Positions 29,578 to 41,815 are shown, numbered from the stretch's first letter. The stretch: 64,000 nt of DNA from Pseudomonas sp. RSB 5.4 (GCF_037126175.1 NZ_CP146986.1:3624501-3688500), one strand, 5' to 3'. Translations and numbers: made by a program. The notes: generated by a model from the sequence alone, not told the origin.

Positions 29578-32401
29578 AGTGACGAACCTCGCCGGCGCCG
29601 CTGATGTTGTCGACGCAACGACCGCAGATTTCCGGATGCTCCGGGTTCACGCCGACGTCTTCACGGCAGTGCCAGCAACGAGCGCACTTCGGGAAGGCCG
29701 ATTTGACGATCTTCAGTTTCAGGCCGCTGACTTCGGTGGCTACCGCGTCCGCAGGTGCCTGAACAAAAGGCGCCACGCTGGCAGTCGAGGTGATCAGGAC
29801 AAAGCGCAGCTCGTTGCTCAGCTTGGCCAGGTCGGCGCTCAGCGCGTCTTCGGCGAACAGCGTCACTTCGGCTTGCAGGTTGCCACCGACGGCTTTGGCC
29901 GCGCGCTGGATTTCCATCTCTTTGTTGACCGCCACCTTCACTTCCATGATGCGATCCCAGTAGGCGCGACCCAGCTCGAAGCCTTCCGGCAGCTCGGTCA
30001 GACCTTCGTACCAGGTGTTGAGCATGACGGATTCGTTGCGCTCGCCCGGCAGGTATTGCCACAGCTCGTCGGCAGTAAACGCGAGGATCGGTGCGATCCA
30101 GCGCACCAGCGCTTCGGAGATGTGGAACAGCGCGGTCTGGCACGAGCGACGGGCCTTGCTGTCGGCGCCAGTGGTGTACTGGCGATCCTTGATGATGTCG
30201 AGGTAGAAACCACCCAGCTCCTGCACGCAGAAGTTGTGGATCTTCGAGTAGACGTTCCAGAAACGGTATTCGCCGTAGTGCTCCTGCAGCTCGCGTTGCA
30301 GCAGCAGGGTGCGATCCACGGCCCAGCGATCCAGTGCGAGCATGTCTTCAGCCGGCAGCAGGTCGGTGGCCGGGTTGAAACCGGTCAGGTTGGAAAGCAG
30401 GAAACGCGCGGTGTTACGGATGCGACGATAGGCGTCCGCGCTGCGTTGCAGGATCTGCTCGGACACGGCCATTTCGCCGGAGTAGTCGGTCGACGCGACC
30501 CACAGACGCATGATGTCGGCGCCCAGGGTGTCGTTGACTTTCTGCGGCGCAATCACGTTGCCCAGCGACTTGGACATCTTGCGGCCGGACTCGTCGACGG
30601 TGAAGCCGTGGGTCAGCAGTTCGCGGTACGGCGCGTGGTTGTCGATGGCGCAACCGGTCAACAGCGACGAGTGGAACCAGCCGCGGTGCTGGTCGGAACC
30701 TTCCAGGTACAGGTCGGCGCGTGGGCCGGTCTCGTGGCCCATCGGGTGCGAACCACGCAATACGTGCCAGTGAGTGGTGCCCGAGTCGAACCAGACGTCG
30801 AGGGTGTCGCTGATCTTGTCGTACAGCGGCGCTTCGTCGCCCAGCAGTTCGGCGGCGTCGAGTTTGAACCAGGCTTCGATGCCTTCGACTTCAACGCGCT
30901 TGGCGACTTCTTCCATCAGTTCGACGGTGCGTGGGTGCAACTCGCCGCTTTCCTTGTTGAGGAAGAACGGGATCGGCACGCCCCAGTTACGCTGACGGGA
31001 GATGCACCAGTCCGGACGGTTGGCGATCATCGAGTGCAGGCGCGCCTGGCCCCAGGCCGGAACGAACTTGGTCTCTTCGATAGCTTTGAGCGAGCGCACG
31101 CGCAGGGTGTCGCCGCTGACCGGCTCTTTGTCCATGCCGATGAACCACTGCGCGGTGGCGCGGTAGATCAGCGGGGTCTTGTGGCGCCAGCAGTGCATGT
31201 AGCTGTGTTCGATGACGGTGGTGTGCATCAGCGCACCGACTTCGGTCAGTTTTTCGACGATGGCCGGGTTGGCCTTCCAGATGAACTGGCCGCCGAAGAA
31301 CTCCAGCGACGGTACGTACACGCCGTTGCTTTGCACCGGGTTGAGGATCTCGTCGTTGACCATGCCGTATTTCTTGCAGGTCACGAAGTCGTCCACGCCG
31401 TAGGCCGGGGCGGAGTGAACCACACCGGTACCGGCGCCCAGTTCAACGTAGTCGGCCAGGTACACCGGCGACAGACGGTCGTAGAACGGGTGACGGAAGT
31501 TGATCAGTTCCAGCGCCGAACCCGGCGTGGTGGCCAGTACGGTGCCTTCAACGCCATAACGCGACAGGCAGGATTCAACCAGCTCTTCAGCCAGGACCAG
31601 CAGCTTGTCGCCGATATCGACCAGGGCGTAGTTGAATTCCGGGTGCACGTTCAGTGCCTGGTTGGCCGGGATGGTCCACGGGGTGGTGGTCCAGATCACG
31701 ATCGAGGCAGGCTTGCTCAGCGACGGCAGACCGAACGCGGCAGCCAGTTTGGCTTCGTCGGCGATCGGGAAGGCCACATCGATGGTCGAGGACTTCTTGT
31801 TCTCGTACTCGACTTCGGCTTCGGCCAGGGCCGAGCCGCAATCGAAGCACCAGTTCACCGGCTTGAGGCCCTTGAACACGAAACCGCCCTTCACGATTTC
31901 GGCGAGGGCGCGGATTTCGCCGGCCTCGTTCTTGAAGTCCATGGTCTTGTACGGGTTGGCGAAGTCGCCCAGCACGCCGAGGCGGATGAACTCGGTCTTC
32001 TGCCCTTCGATCTGCTCGGTGGCGTAGGCACGGCACAGCTCGCGGGTCTTGTCCGCGCCCAGGTTCTTGCCGTGGGTCACTTCAACCTTGTGCTCGATCG
32101 GCAGGCCGTGGCAGTCCCAACCCGGAACATACGGCGCGTCGAAACCCGACAGGGTTTTCGAGCGGATGATCATGTCCTTGAGAATCTTGTTCAGCGCATG
32201 ACCGATGTGGATCGTGCCGTTGGCGTACGGAGGGCCGTCGTGCAGGACGAACTTCGGACGATCCTTGCCAATCTCGCGCAACTTTCCGTACAGGCCAATA
32301 CTGTCCCAGCGCTGCAGGATCTGCGGTTCGCGCTGTGGCAGGCCGGCCTTCATTGGGAAGGCGGTGTCCGGAAGGTTTAGCGTGGCTTTATAGTCGGTCA
32401 T
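29570..32401 (-). CDS. ileS: Isoleucyl-tRNA synthetase IleS
   Basis: Class I synthetase of 943 residues. The HIGH motif is in [16 protein letters not shown] (about 64-79) and the KMSKS loop in [10 protein letters not shown] (about 603-612). A CP1 editing domain lies between them, and a C-terminal zinc ribbon (CARCWHC...CGRC) is near 900-930. The zinc-containing form is the ordinary housekeeping enzyme. It lies between ribF and lspA in the conserved operon. Confidence 0.97.
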   Translation of the reverse strand: MTDYKATLNLPDTAFPMKAGLPQREPQILQRWDSIGLYGKLREIGKDRPKFVLHDGPPYANGTIHIGHALNKILKDMIIRSKTLSGFDAPYVPGWDCHGLPIEHKVEVTHGKNLGADKTRELCRAYATEQIEGQKTEFIRLGVLGDFANPYKTMDFKNEAGEIRALAEIVKGGFVFKGLKPVNWCFDCGSALAEAEVEYENKKSSTIDVAFPIADEAKLAAAFGLPSLSKPASIVIWTTTPWTIPANQALNVHPEFNYALVDIGDKLLVLAEELVESCLSRYGVEGTVLATTPGSALELINFRHPFYDRLSPVYLADYVELGAGTGVVHSAPAYGVDDFVTCKKYGMVNDEILNPVQSNGVYVPSLEFFGGQFIWKANPAIVEKLTEVGALMHTTVIEHSYMHCWRHKTPLIYRATAQWFIGMDKEPVSGDTLRVRSLKAIEETKFVPAWGQARLHSMIANRPDWCISRQRNWGVPIPFFLNKESGELHPRTVELMEEVAKRVEVEGIEAWFKLDAAELLGDEAPLYDKISDTLDVWFDSGTTHWHVLRGSHPMGHETGPRADLYLEGSDQHRGWFHSSLLTGCAIDNHAPYRELLTHGFTVDESGRKMSKSLGNVIAPQKVNDTLGADIMRLWVASTDYSGEMAVSEQILQRSADAYRRIRNTARFLLSNLTGFNPATDLLPAEDMLALDRWAVDRTLLLQRELQEHYGEYRFWNVYSKIHNFCVQELGGFYLDIIKDRQYTTGADSKARRSCQTALFHISEALVRWIAPILAFTADELWQYLPGERNESVMLNTWYEGLTELPEGFELGRAYWDRIMEVKVAVNKEMEIQRAAKAVGGNLQAEVTLFAEDALSADLAKLSNELRFVLITSTASVAPFVQAPADAVATEVSGLKLKIVKSAFPKCARCWHCREDVGVNPEHPEICGRCVDNISGAGEVRHYA

Positions 32402-32414
32402 TTAAGGCTCTTCA

Positions 32415-33353
32415 TTAGCGATGGGCGCTAGGTGCGGCTAGTGCACGGGCGGCGGCGACATCCGCGTTGATCGCCGTTTTCAGTGCCTCCAGAGAGGCAA
32501 AACGCTGCTCTTCACGCAGCTTTTGGTGGAAAACCACCGTCAGACGCCGGTCATACAGATCGCCGGCAAAATCCAGTAGATGAACTTCAAGGTGGGCTTT
32601 GCCATCACCTTGGACCGTAGGCCGCACGCCGATATTGGCGACGCCGGGCCAGGTCTTGCCGTCGATGTCCACATCCACCAGATAAACCCCGGTGAATGGC
32701 ACGCGACGACGCTTGAGTTGAATATTGGCAGTGGGCGTACCCAGTTGCCGGGCCAGTTTCTGACCGTGCAGCACGCGACCGGCGATCCGGTACGGGCGGC
32801 CAAGCAAGCGCTCGGCCAAGGCAAAATCGGCGGCGGCCAACGCGTTGCGCACTTGGGTGCTGCTGACGCGAATGCCGTCCAACTCGACGGTTTGCGCGGC
32901 TTCCACGGTAAAACCGTGAACCTGCCCGGCCTGCAGCAGGAAATCGAAATCGCCGAGGCGGTCGCAGCCGAAGCGGAAATCGTCACCGACCTCCAGATGC
33001 TGCACGCCGAGACCGTCCACCAGGATGGTATCGACGAATTCACTGGCGCTGAGCTTGCTCAGGCGCTGGTTGAACGCCAGGCACAGAACCCGATCAACAC
33101 CTTCGGCGGCCAGCAGTTGCAGCTTGTCACGCAAGCGGGCCAGACGGGCCGGCGCAGTCTCCGGGGCAAAGAATTCCCGTGGCTGCGGCTCGAAAATCAC
33201 CACGCAGCTGGGTACGCCCAACTCCAGCGCACGCTCACGCAGACGGGCCAGGATAGCCTGGTGACCACGGTGAACACCGTCAAAGTTGCCAATAGTGGCG
33301 ACGCAGCCCCGATGCTGGGGGCGCAAGTTGTGGAGGCCTCGAACCAGCTGCAT
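32415..33353 (-). CDS. ribF: Bifunctional riboflavin kinase / FAD synthetase RibF
   Basis: Makes FMN and FAD from riboflavin. The 312 residues have an N-terminal adenylyltransferase domain (TIGNFDGVHRGHQ at about 20-32) and a C-terminal kinase domain (GTPTANIQLKRR and FTGVYLVDVDIDGK). I chose the ATG giving MQLVRGLHNLRP because its length fits the family; another ATG lies six codons upstream. It precedes ileS by 13 bases. Confidence 0.94.
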   Translation of the reverse strand: MQLVRGLHNLRPQHRGCVATIGNFDGVHRGHQAILARLRERALELGVPSCVVIFEPQPREFFAPETAPARLARLRDKLQLLAAEGVDRVLCLAFNQRLSKLSASEFVDTILVDGLGVQHLEVGDDFRFGCDRLGDFDFLLQAGQVHGFTVEAAQTVELDGIRVSSTQVRNALAAADFALAERLLGRPYRIAGRVLHGQKLARQLGTPTANIQLKRRRVPFTGVYLVDVDIDGKTWPGVANIGVRPTVQGDGKAHLEVHLLDFAGDLYDRRLTVVFHQKLREEQRFASLEALKTAINADVAAARALAAPSAHR

Positions 33354-33482
33354 AACGCGCTTCTTGCTCATAAAGTGGTCGATTATAACCACACCCGACG
33401 GTCGACGACAGGCAACACCGTAACGCAAAGTGATCGAGCCGACAAAACTGCCGGCCCGCGCCCGTTTATAAAGGCTGAAACC

Positions 33483-35021
33483 TCAGCTCAAAGCCTTGCG
33501 ATTGAAGTCACGCAGGCGGAAACCGAGCAGCAGCAACATACCGAAATACGCCACCACACCGGCAACCACCAATGCACCCAGTCGCAGGAAGCGCTCCAGC
33601 ATGTGCCCCTGATCCCAGGCCGGCATGAAATGCATACCGAGCAGCAACACCGCCGACATCACCGCCACCGCCACCACCAGTTTGAAGCCGAACAGGTACC
33701 AGCCCGGTTGCGGCTGATACATCTTTTGCTTGCGCAGTTGATAGAACAGCAGCCCGGCATTGAGGCAGGCACCGGCACTGATCGCCAGCGCCAGACCGGC
33801 GTGAGCCAGCGGGCCGATCAACACCAGGTTGAACAGTTGAGTGACGATCAGGGTGAAGATTGCGATTTTTACCGGTGTGCGGATGTTCTGTTGCGCGTAA
33901 AAGCCCGGCGCCAGCACTTTGATCACAATAATCCCGAGCAGGCCGACAGAATAAGCAATCAGCGCACGCTGGGTCATGGACGCGTCAAACGCGCTGAATT
34001 GACCGTACTGGAACAGCGACACGGTCAGTGGCTCGGCAAGAATCCCCAGCGCCAGCGCACACGGCAGCACCAGCACAAAGCACAGGCGCAGGCCCCAGTC
34101 GAGGATCCGCGAGTATTCGTGACGATCCTTGCTCGCATAGGTCTTGGCCAGCGTCGGCAGCAAAATGGTGCCCAACGCTACGCCGAGCACGCCGGACGGC
34201 AATTCCATCAATCGGTCGGCGTAATACATCCACGACACCGAACCGGCCACCAGGAACGAGGCGAAAATGGTGTTGATGATCAGCGAAATCTGGCTGACCG
34301 AGACACCGATGATCGCCGGCAGCATCTGCTTCATCACCCGCCAGACACCGGTATCACGCAGATTCAGGCGCGGCAGCACCAGCATGCCGATTTTTTTCAG
34401 GTGCGGCAGTTGATAGAGCAACTGCGCCAGACCACCCACCAGCACCGCCCAGCCCAGGGCCATCACCGGCGGATCGAAATACGGCGTCAGGAACAGCGAA
34501 AACACGATCATGCTGACGTTGAGCAGGGTCGGCACGAAGGCCGGCACCGAAAAGCGGTTCCAGGTATTGAGGATTGCCCCGGCCAGCGAGGACAGGGAGA
34601 TCAGCAATATATAAGGGAACGTCACCCGCAGCAGATCGGAGGTGAGCTGGAATTTTTCTGGCGTATCGGCAAACCCCGGCGCCGTGGCCCAGATCACCCA
34701 CGGCGCGGCGATCATGCCCAGCGCTGTGACCAGCGCCAGCACCAGGGTCAGCAGGCCCGAGACATAAGCAATGAAGGTGCGGGTCGCCTCTTCGCCTTTC
34801 TGACTCTTGTATTCCGCCAGAATCGGCACGAAAGCCTGCGAGAACGCCCCCTCGGCGAAGATTCGCCGCAGCAGGTTGGGCAATTTGAAGGCGATGAAGA
34901 AGGCGTCCGTCGCCATTCCGGCGCCGAATGTGCGAGCGATGAGCGTGTCACGGACGAACCCCAGAATCCGGGAAAGCATCGTGATAGAGCTGACAGCGGC
35001 CAACGATTTGAGCAGATTCAT
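33483..35021 (-). CDS. murJ: Lipid II flippase MurJ
   Basis: MOP-superfamily inner-membrane flippase that exports lipid II for peptidoglycan synthesis. The 512 residues begin [18 protein letters not shown] and show about fourteen hydrophobic helices. The family segments [24 protein letters not shown] (charged cavity of TM2) and [18 protein letters not shown] are present. The start matches the family; the open frame upstream reads through the gap to rpsT. It is divergent from rpsT. Confidence 0.95.
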   Translation of the reverse strand: MNLLKSLAAVSSITMLSRILGFVRDTLIARTFGAGMATDAFFIAFKLPNLLRRIFAEGAFSQAFVPILAEYKSQKGEEATRTFIAYVSGLLTLVLALVTALGMIAAPWVIWATAPGFADTPEKFQLTSDLLRVTFPYILLISLSSLAGAILNTWNRFSVPAFVPTLLNVSMIVFSLFLTPYFDPPVMALGWAVLVGGLAQLLYQLPHLKKIGMLVLPRLNLRDTGVWRVMKQMLPAIIGVSVSQISLIINTIFASFLVAGSVSWMYYADRLMELPSGVLGVALGTILLPTLAKTYASKDRHEYSRILDWGLRLCFVLVLPCALALGILAEPLTVSLFQYGQFSAFDASMTQRALIAYSVGLLGIIVIKVLAPGFYAQQNIRTPVKIAIFTLIVTQLFNLVLIGPLAHAGLALAISAGACLNAGLLFYQLRKQKMYQPQPGWYLFGFKLVVAVAVMSAVLLLGMHFMPAWDQGHMLERFLRLGALVVAGVVAYFGMLLLLGFRLRDFNRKALS

Positions 35022-35191
35022 TGAGGGAATTAGTGCCTGTCGATAAACAGCAGGCGAACAATGCGCCCACTTGTGCGATACTCCGCGCCGCAACAGCACA
35101 GAGCCAAAGCTCGCGAGTTTACAGGTCAAGCGCCGGAAATAAATATCCCGCCTCTTTACACCTACCACTTAGCGGAACGTTTCAAGCGCCC

Positions 35192-35220
35192 TTGACAAGA
35201 CTTCAACTCATCGGCATGAT
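35192..35220 (+). promoter_or_regulatory. Sigma70 promoter of rpsT
   Basis: TTGACA, 17-base spacer, CATGAT, about 54 bases before the GTG start of rpsT. The -35 is perfect and the -10 matches four of six positions. Confidence 0.65.
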
Positions 35221-35273
35221 TCGCGGCCTATTTTGTTTGCTATTTCCTAAAAAGTCTTTCGAGGAGCTCGACG

Positions 35274-35546
35274 GTGGCCAACTCACCTTCCGCCAAAAAA
35301 CGTGCAAAACAGGCTGAGAAGCGTCGCAGCCACAACGCCAGCCTGCGTTCCATGGTTCGTACCTACATCAAGAATGTAGTTAAAGCCATCGACGCAAAAG
35401 ACGCTGAAAAAGCTCAAGCTGCATACGTTCTGGCTGTGCCAGTTATCGACCGTATGGCCGATAAAGGCATCATCCACAAGAACAAGGCTGCTCGCCATAA
35501 GAGCCGTCTGAATGGCCACGTCAAGGCACTGAAAGAAGCTGCTTAA
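35274..35546 (+). CDS. rpsT: 30S ribosomal protein S20
   Basis: A 90-residue basic protein ([20 protein letters not shown]...) of the S20 family, which binds the 5' domain of 16S rRNA. It starts with GTG; in E. coli rpsT the unusual start codon takes part in autogenous control, so the same may hold here. It is monocistronic: its own promoter lies upstream and a strong terminator follows. Confidence 0.97.
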   Translation: MANSPSAKKRAKQAEKRRSHNASLRSMVRTYIKNVVKAIDAKDAEKAQAAYVLAVPVIDRMADKGIIHKNKAARHKSRLNGHVKALKEAA

Positions 35547-35560
35547 TCGACGTAGTCATT

Positions 35561-35588
35561 AAAAAACCGACCTTAGGGTCGGTTTTTT
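35561..35588 (+). terminator. Terminator of rpsT
   Basis: Stem ACCGACC/GGTCGGT with flanking A and T runs, 14 bases after the rpsT stop. Confidence 0.92.
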
Positions 35589-35624
35589 ATTGCCTGCGAT
35601 TTGGTGAATCCCGCACATAAAAAA

Positions 35625-35712
35625 GTGGGAGCGGGCTTGCTCGCGAATGCAATCTGTCAGCTGACATCTCTAGCGACTGACACGACCTCTTCGCGAGCAA
35701 GCCCGCTCCCAC
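35625..35712. repeat. REP doublet
   Basis: Inverted GGGAGCGGGCTTGCTCGC copies with a spacer of about 45 bases, between the convergent rpsT and creA genes. Confidence 0.9.
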
Positions 35713-35729
35713 ATTGTGGATTTGCGGTG

Positions 35730-36197
35730 TTATTGCTGAACGGGAACCCACGGCACGATCGGAATCGCCGTCACCGCATTTTGCGGGCTACCTTCGATCA
35801 CACGATCGCTGTAGACCAGATACACCAGCGTATTGCGCTTCTTGTCGAGGAAACGCACCACCTGCATGGTCTTGAACACCAGCGACGTGCGCTCCTTGAA
35901 CACCTCGTCACCATCCTTCAGCTCACCCTTGAACTTGATCGGGCCAACCTGACGACAGGCGATCGACGCCTCGGCACGATCCTCGGCCAGACCCAAACCA
36001 CCCTTTACCCCACCCGTCTTGGCGCGGGACAGGTAGCAGGTCACGCCATCGACTTTCGGATCATCGAAAGCCTCGACCACAATCCGGTCATTCGGACCGA
36101 CAAACTTGAATACCGTCGACACCTGACCGATTTCCTCGGCCGAGGCCAGCAGTGGCAACGCCATCAGCAACCCCAACAATCCTTTTGCCATACGCAT
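35730..36197 (-). CDS. creA: CreA family periplasmic protein
   Basis: A 155-residue exported protein with a signal peptide cleaved after LLASA (about residue 20). It follows the CreA pattern: [17 protein letters not shown], a [13 protein letters not shown] segment and a second cysteine in ASIACRQVG, giving a likely disulfide. Function is unknown even in E. coli. It follows proB by 11 bases on the same strand, so the two are probably co-transcribed. Confidence 0.92.
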   Translation of the reverse strand: MRMAKGLLGLLMALPLLASAEEIGQVSTVFKFVGPNDRIVVEAFDDPKVDGVTCYLSRAKTGGVKGGLGLAEDRAEASIACRQVGPIKFKGELKDGDEVFKERTSLVFKTMQVVRFLDKKRNTLVYLVYSDRVIEGSPQNAVTAIPIVPWVPVQQ

Positions 36198-36208
36198 CGC
36201 GCTTTTCC

Positions 36209-37327
36209 TCAGACCAGAATCAGGTTGTCACGGTGAACCAGCTCCGGCTCAGCCATGTAGCCCAGCACGCCGACAATCGCGTCCGACGACTGACCAATGA
36301 TTTTTTGCGCCTCTAGAGCACTATAGTTGGCCAAACCACGGGCAATCTCACGACCGTCCGGCGCCACGCAAACCACCATCTCGCCGCGACGGAAACTGCC
36401 CTGAACCAGTTTCACGCCGACCGGCAGCAGACTCTTGTTACCCTGCGACAAGGCCGACACCGCACCTTCGTCCAGCACCAGCGTGCCACGAGTCTGCAAA
36501 TGCCCGGCCAGCCACTGCTTGCGCGCCGCCAGCATGCCGCGCTCAGGCGACAGCAGCGTACCGATGCGCTCGCCAGCCTTCAGGCGATCGAGCACTCGCT
36601 CCAGACGCCCACCGACGATGATCGTGTGCGCCCCGGAGCGCGCCGCCAGACGCGCCGCACGCAGCTTGGTCTGCATGCCGCCACGTCCCAGCGCGCCACC
36701 AGTACCGCCCGCCACCGCATCAAGCGTCGGATCATCGGCGCGCGCTTCGTAAATCAGTTGCGCATCGGGGTTGTTGCGCGGATCGGCGTCGAACATGCCA
36801 TCGCGATCAGTGAGGATCACCAGCAGATCGGCCTCGACCAGGTTGGCCACCAGCGCCGCCAGCGTATCGTTGTCGCCGAAACGGATTTCGTCGGTGACCA
36901 CCGTGTCGTTTTCGTTGATCACCGGGATGACTTTCAGCTCGACCAGCGCGCGCAAGGTGCTGCGGGCGTTCAGGTAGCGCTTGCGGTCGGACAGGTCGTC
37001 GTGAGTCAGGAGAATCTGCGCGGTGTGCCGGCCATGCTCGGCGAAGCTCGATTCCCAGGCCTGCACCAAGCCCATCTGGCCGATTGCAGCAGCGGCCTGG
37101 AGCTCGTGCATCGCACTGGGTCGCGAGGTCCAGCCCAGGCGGCTCATGCCGGCAGCCACTGCGCCGGAGGACACCAGCACCAGCTCGACACCCGCCTCAT
37201 GCAGGGCAACCATCTGTTCGACCCAGACACCCATTGCCTTGCGATCCAGCCCCTTGCCGTCCGCCGTCAGCAAAGCGCTGCCGATCTTCACGACCCAACG
37301 CTGCGCACCTGTCACTTTGCTCCGCAT
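36209..37327 (-). CDS. proB: Glutamate 5-kinase ProB
   Basis: First enzyme of proline synthesis, feedback-inhibited by proline. The 372 residues comprise an amino-acid-kinase domain ([16 protein letters not shown] near 12-27, [19 protein letters not shown] near 135-153) and a C-terminal PUA domain (about 280-370). The chosen ATG gives [11 protein letters not shown]; an adjacent ATG at 37330 is possible. proA is not nearby. The gap to obgE is 137 bases and holds the obgE terminator. Confidence 0.95.
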   Translation of the reverse strand: MRSKVTGAQRWVVKIGSALLTADGKGLDRKAMGVWVEQMVALHEAGVELVLVSSGAVAAGMSRLGWTSRPSAMHELQAAAAIGQMGLVQAWESSFAEHGRHTAQILLTHDDLSDRKRYLNARSTLRALVELKVIPVINENDTVVTDEIRFGDNDTLAALVANLVEADLLVILTDRDGMFDADPRNNPDAQLIYEARADDPTLDAVAGGTGGALGRGGMQTKLRAARLAARSGAHTIIVGGRLERVLDRLKAGERIGTLLSPERGMLAARKQWLAGHLQTRGTLVLDEGAVSALSQGNKSLLPVGVKLVQGSFRRGEMVVCVAPDGREIARGLANYSALEAQKIIGQSSDAIVGVLGYMAEPELVHRDNLILV

Positions 37328-37420
37328 CATCTTCAACCTTAGCTTGAGGGCCGCGCGACCCAGCGCTGCCCGTGACGTTAATCGTGGCTATTGGTGACCA
37401 ACGATCGATTTCCAGATACT

Positions 37421-37446
37421 AAAACGCCGCTCGATTGAGCGGCGCT
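37421..37446 (-). terminator. Terminator of obgE
   Basis: Minus-strand stem CGCCGCTC/GAGCGGCG with a four-base loop and four T after it, about 20 bases after the obgE stop. Confidence 0.75.
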
Positions 37447-37464
37447 TAAGTTTACTGCAACGAA

Positions 37465-38691
<1,227 letters not shown>

Positions 38692-38838
38692 TCAACGCCT
38701 CTCGCCATACGGACGAGCCGAAAAACAATCAAGACATAAGACTCTTGCAAAAATGAGCGCAGCGACCCCAAACCACGACCTGCATCGCACGCCGACAGCC
38801 CATACAAACAGTTTTGCAAGAGACTCACCCCACAAACG

Positions 38839-38864
38839 AAAAAGCCCCGTCGCAAGACAGGGCT
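38839..38864 (-). terminator. Terminator of rplU-rpmA
   Basis: Minus-strand stem AGCCCTGTC/GACGGGGCT (one G-U) with a four-base loop and a five-T run, just after the rpmA stop. It separates the ribosomal protein pair from obgE, which therefore needs read-through or its own promoter. Confidence 0.8.
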
Positions 38865-38882
38865 CTTCCAGCGATCTCGCGA

Positions 38883-39140
38883 TTAAGCCGCGACAACGCT
38901 CACGTAACGACGACCGAAGGCGCCTTTTACTTCAAACTTGATCACGCCTTCGATTTTCGCGAAGAGGGTGTGATCTTTACCCATGCCAACGCCGTAGCCA
39001 GCGTGGAATTGGGTGCCGCGCTGACGCACGATGATGTTGCCGGCCTTGATGACCTGGCCGCCATACATCTTCACGCCAAGGCGTTTGGCTTCTGAGTCGC
39101 GACCGTTACGGGTACTACCACCAGCTTTTTTGTGTGCCAT
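38883..39140 (-). CDS. rpmA: 50S ribosomal protein L27
   Basis: An 85-residue basic protein ([17 protein letters not shown]...) of the L27 family, whose N-terminus reaches the peptidyl-transferase centre. There is no N-terminal extension of the Firmicutes type. It follows rplU by 35 bases. Confidence 0.97.
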
Positions 39141-39175
39141 GAGTTCAATTCTCCTAGTGAGGAATTAGGCTGTAA

Positions 39176-39487
39176 TTAAGCCTGAATACCGGTGATTTTG
39201 ATCTCGGTGAACCACTGGCGGTGGCCCATACGCTTCATGTGGTGCTTACGGCGACGGAACTTGATGATGCGGACTTTATCGTGACGACCTTGGGAGATCA
39301 CTTCAGCCTTGACGGTTGCGCCAGCAACAACAGGTGCGCCGATGTTCACGTCGTCGCCATTGGCGACCAGCAGAACGCGGTCAAAAGTCACGGATTCGCC
39401 AGTAGCGACTTCCAGTTTTTCGATCTTCAGGTATTCACCTTCAGCGACCTTGTATTGCTTACCGCCGGTAACGATTACTGCGTACAT
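39176..39487 (-). CDS. rplU: 50S ribosomal protein L21
   Basis: A 103-residue L21 protein ([19 protein letters not shown]...), with the basic loop [16 protein letters not shown] that binds 23S rRNA. The ATG at 39487 is clear; the longer frame reads into the leader. It is transcribed from the promoter at 39621-39649, giving a leader of about 125 bases. Confidence 0.97.
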   Translation of the reverse strand: MYAVIVTGGKQYKVAEGEYLKIEKLEVATGESVTFDRVLLVANGDDVNIGAPVVAGATVKAEVISQGRHDKVRIIKFRRRKHHMKRMGHRQWFTEIKITGIQA

Positions 39488-39620
39488 GGTATTTCTCCGA
39501 TAATCCTGCTCACCCAGCTCTTTATAAGAAGAGGTATTGGCTGGCATGGCTGCATGGGGCTGGAACGGCCCAAGTGCAATTGCGTAAGGCAGGTGCTGCC
39601 CAGGAAGTTCAGGGTGCGCG

Positions 39621-39649
39621 ATTGTACGCAAGCCGCGAGAGTCACGCAA
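39621..39649 (-). promoter_or_regulatory. Sigma70 promoter of rplU-rpmA
   Basis: Minus strand TTGCGT, 17-base spacer, TACAAT, followed by GC-rich sequence. It lies about 135 bases upstream of rplU, so the message has a long leader that could carry regulation. Confidence 0.75.
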
Positions 39650-39667
39650 GTGGCCGTCCATCGCGCC

Positions 39668-39696
39668 TTGACAGGCCCCGGTGTGGGTCCTAGCAT
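39668..39696 (+). promoter_or_regulatory. Sigma70 promoter of ispB
   Basis: TTGACA, 17-base spacer, TAGCAT, about 33 bases before the ispB ATG. It is back to back with the rplU promoter; the two -35 boxes are 18 bases apart. Confidence 0.7.
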
Positions 39697-39728
39697 GCCG
39701 CGCAACCCTTCTGGAGCAACTGTCGCTG

Positions 39729-40697
39729 ATGCAACCCCAAGCTTTCTACCGCGCGGTGGCGGACGATTTTAACGCCGTCGACGGCATCATCAAGAAGCAG
39801 CTGACTTCCCGAGTGCCGCTGGTATCGAAAATCGGCGATTACATCACCTCGGCCGGCGGCAAACGCCTGCGTCCGTTACTGGTGCTGCTGTGTGGCAAGG
39901 CCCTGGGTCGCGAAGGCGACGACATGCGTCTGCTGGCCGCCACCATCGAATTTCTGCACACCGCGACCCTGCTGCATGACGACGTGGTCGACATGTCCGG
40001 CATGCGCCGTGGCCGCTCGACCGCCAACGCCATGTGGGGCAACGCCCCAAGCGTGCTGGTCGGCGACTTCCTTTACTCGCGCTCGTTCGAAATGATGGTC
40101 GAGCTGGGTTCGATGCCGGTGATGAAGATCCTGTCCCAGGCCACGCGCATCATCGCCGAAGGCGAAGTATTGCAGCTGTCCAAGGTACGCGACGCCAGCA
40201 CCACCGAAGAAACCTACATGGAAGTCATCCGCGGCAAGACCGCGATGCTCTTCGAAGCCTCGACCCACAGCGCCGCCGCACTGGCCGGTGCCACCGCCGA
40301 GCAGAGCGAAGCCCTGCGCACCTTCGGTGATCACTTGGGCGTGGCGTTCCAGCTGGTCGACGATCTGCTGGACTACAAGGGCGACGCCGAGACCCTGGGC
40401 AAGAACGTCGGTGACGATCTGGCCGAAGGCAAGCCGACCCTGCCGCTGATCTACACCATGCGTGAAGGCACACCTGAGCAGGCTGCACTGGTGCGCCAGG
40501 CAATCCAGAAAGGCGGAATCGAAGACCTCGAAAGCATCCGCATCGCCGTGGAAGCCTCGGGTTCGCTGGAGTACACCGCGCAACTGGCCCGCGACTACGT
40601 GGCCCGTGCGATCAAATGCCTCGACGCGCTGCCAGCCAGCGAATACCGCGATGCACTGGTAGAGCTGAGCGAGTTTGCGGTCGCCCGCACGCACTGA
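39729..40697 (+). CDS. ispB: Octaprenyl/polyprenyl diphosphate synthase IspB
   Basis: Makes the long prenyl side chain of ubiquinone. The 322 residues contain the polyprenyl-synthase motifs: GKR at 44-46, the first aspartate-rich motif DDVVD at 84-88 and the second DDLLD at 211-215. The chosen ATG gives [14 protein letters not shown]; the open frame upstream is leader sequence. It is divergent from rplU, the usual arrangement in gammaproteobacteria. Confidence 0.95.
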   Translation: MQPQAFYRAVADDFNAVDGIIKKQLTSRVPLVSKIGDYITSAGGKRLRPLLVLLCGKALGREGDDMRLLAATIEFLHTATLLHDDVVDMSGMRRGRSTANAMWGNAPSVLVGDFLYSRSFEMMVELGSMPVMKILSQATRIIAEGEVLQLSKVRDASTTEETYMEVIRGKTAMLFEASTHSAAALAGATAEQSEALRTFGDHLGVAFQLVDDLLDYKGDAETLGKNVGDDLAEGKPTLPLIYTMREGTPEQAALVRQAIQKGGIEDLESIRIAVEASGSLEYTAQLARDYVARAIKCLDALPASEYRDALVELSEFAVARTH

Positions 40698-40705
40698 TCT
40701 GCCTT

Positions 40706-40797
40706 CTGTGGGAGCGGGCTCGCTCGCGAAAGCAACCTGTCATTCAACATTAATGTTTGATGACACACCGCATTCGCGAGCAAGCCCGCTCCCACAG
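40706..40797. repeat. REP doublet
   Basis: Inverted GGGAGCGGGCTTGCTCGC-type copies (left copy has GGGCTCGCTCGC) with a spacer of about 45 bases, between ispB and the next gene on the same strand. Confidence 0.9.
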
Positions 40798-40877
40798 TTG
40801 TTTCTGCGCTATGCCCTCCTGCGCGTAAAACCCTATACAATGTGCGACTTTTAGCGATCCCCTATCAAGGAGCCTTA

Positions 40878-41219
40878 GTGAGCACATTGCCACCCTGCCC
40901 GAAATGCAATTCCGAATACACCTACGAAGACGGTGCCCAACTGATCTGCCCCGAGTGCGCCCACGAGTGGTCGGCCAATGGCGAAGCCGAAGTGGCGTCC
41001 GATGATGCCGTGAAGAAAGATTCGGTGGGCAACGTGCTGCAGGACGGCGACACCATCACCGTGATCAAGGATCTCAAGGTCAAAGGCACTTCGCTGGTGG
41101 TCAAGGTCGGCACCAAGGTCAAGAACATCCGCCTGTGCGATGGCGACCATGACATCGATTGCAAGATCGACGGCATCGGCCCGATGAAGCTCAAGTCCGA
41201 GTTCGTCAGAAAAGTCTGA
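40878..41219 (+). CDS. yjdM: Zinc-ribbon protein YjdM/PhnA family
   Basis: A 113-residue protein with a zinc ribbon of C7-x2-C10 and C24-x2-C27 and a C-terminal KOW/SH3-like beta domain ([15 protein letters not shown]...). Once named PhnA for its neighbourhood in E. coli, it is not a phosphonoacetate hydrolase and has no known function. The GTG start follows an AAGGAG-type ribosome binding site and gives the family N-terminus. Confidence 0.92.
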   Translation: MSTLPPCPKCNSEYTYEDGAQLICPECAHEWSANGEAEVASDDAVKKDSVGNVLQDGDTITVIKDLKVKGTSLVVKVGTKVKNIRLCDGDHDIDCKIDGIGPMKLKSEFVRKV

Positions 41220-41382
41220 GCCTGCTGCCAGCCATCCCGCGCCCGCCGCGGGATGGTGAATCGCCCTCCCCGCTTTCCCCTCCTGCATTCTCGCGTGATA
41301 GCCAGACGCCAGGCGTTTTGACCTTACGCAATCTTTACCCGGAAAAAATCGCATTCCGCCAATAGGCACTTGCTATTTGACG

Positions 41383-41401
41383 AATAAGAATTATTCTCAT
41401 T
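41383..41401. promoter_or_regulatory. Fur box with overlapping promoter
   Basis: A 19-base near-palindrome, AATAAGAATTATTCTCATT (8 of 9 arm positions pair), of the Fur-box type. It overlaps a possible -10 TATTCT (41392-41397) whose -35 TTGCTA is at 41370-41375. It lies 26 bases before the ATG of the next gene, so iron-bound Fur would block its transcription. Confidence 0.7.
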
Positions 41402-41426
41402 GAAACCTTTCAAGGAGATGAGACCC

Positions 41427-41684
41427 ATGACTTATTTGATCGACGCCTGGCTGGATCGCCCACACCCATACCTCAGGATCCTGCATCGGGAAACCGGAGA
41501 AGTTTGTGCGGTACTGGAAGAAGAAGCCCTGCATGAGCTGCAGGATCAGGGTGACCTGGACGTCAGCAGCTTGAATTCCAGCGAACCGCTGGTGCTCAAG
41601 GAACTGGTGCGCAATCTGTTCCTGTTCTGCTATGCCCGGGCGTTGCGCCCGACCAATGAGCTGCATCACAAGATCGAAATATGA
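41427..41684 (+). CDS. Small conserved protein under a Fur box (PA4570-like)
   Basis: An 85-residue acidic soluble protein beginning MTYLIDAWLDRPHPYLRI, without cysteine motif, signal or membrane segment. I chose the ATG after AAGGAGAT; an upstream ATG at 41400 lies within the Fur box. I recall the matching P. aeruginosa gene (PA4570) as one induced by iron starvation, which agrees with the Fur box here. Its biochemical role is unknown. Confidence 0.85.
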   Translation: MTYLIDAWLDRPHPYLRILHRETGEVCAVLEEEALHELQDQGDLDVSSLNSSEPLVLKELVRNLFLFCYARALRPTNELHHKIEI

Positions 41685-41697
41685 AGCCCCAAAAAAC

Positions 41698-41787
41698 TGT
41701 AGGAGTGAGCCTGCTCGCGATAGCGGGATATCAGGCAACTGAGTAGTCGACTGAACAGACGCCATCGCGAGCAGGCTCACTCCTACA
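41698..41787. repeat. Inverted repeat, REP variant
   Basis: Arms of about 24 bases, TGTAGGAGTGAGCCTGCTCG and its complement, around a spacer of about 40 bases. The core differs from the main REP family of this window (GAGTGAGCCTGCTCGCGAT). It lies between convergent genes. Confidence 0.88.
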
Positions 41788-41815
41788 TTAGCCCGCCTTG
41801 TAGACAGGCCAGGTC

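Noticed and set aside
29495..32380. 961-codon open frame antisense to ileS
   Set aside because: Composition typical of antisense GC-rich frames; ileS on the other strand is certain.
32580..35024. 814-codon frame antisense to ribF and murJ
   Set aside because: It crosses the boundary of two real genes and is extremely rich in Gln, His and Arg.
39488..39620. Known riboswitch or attenuator in the rplU leader
   Set aside because: The leader is long but I see no terminator/antiterminator pair.
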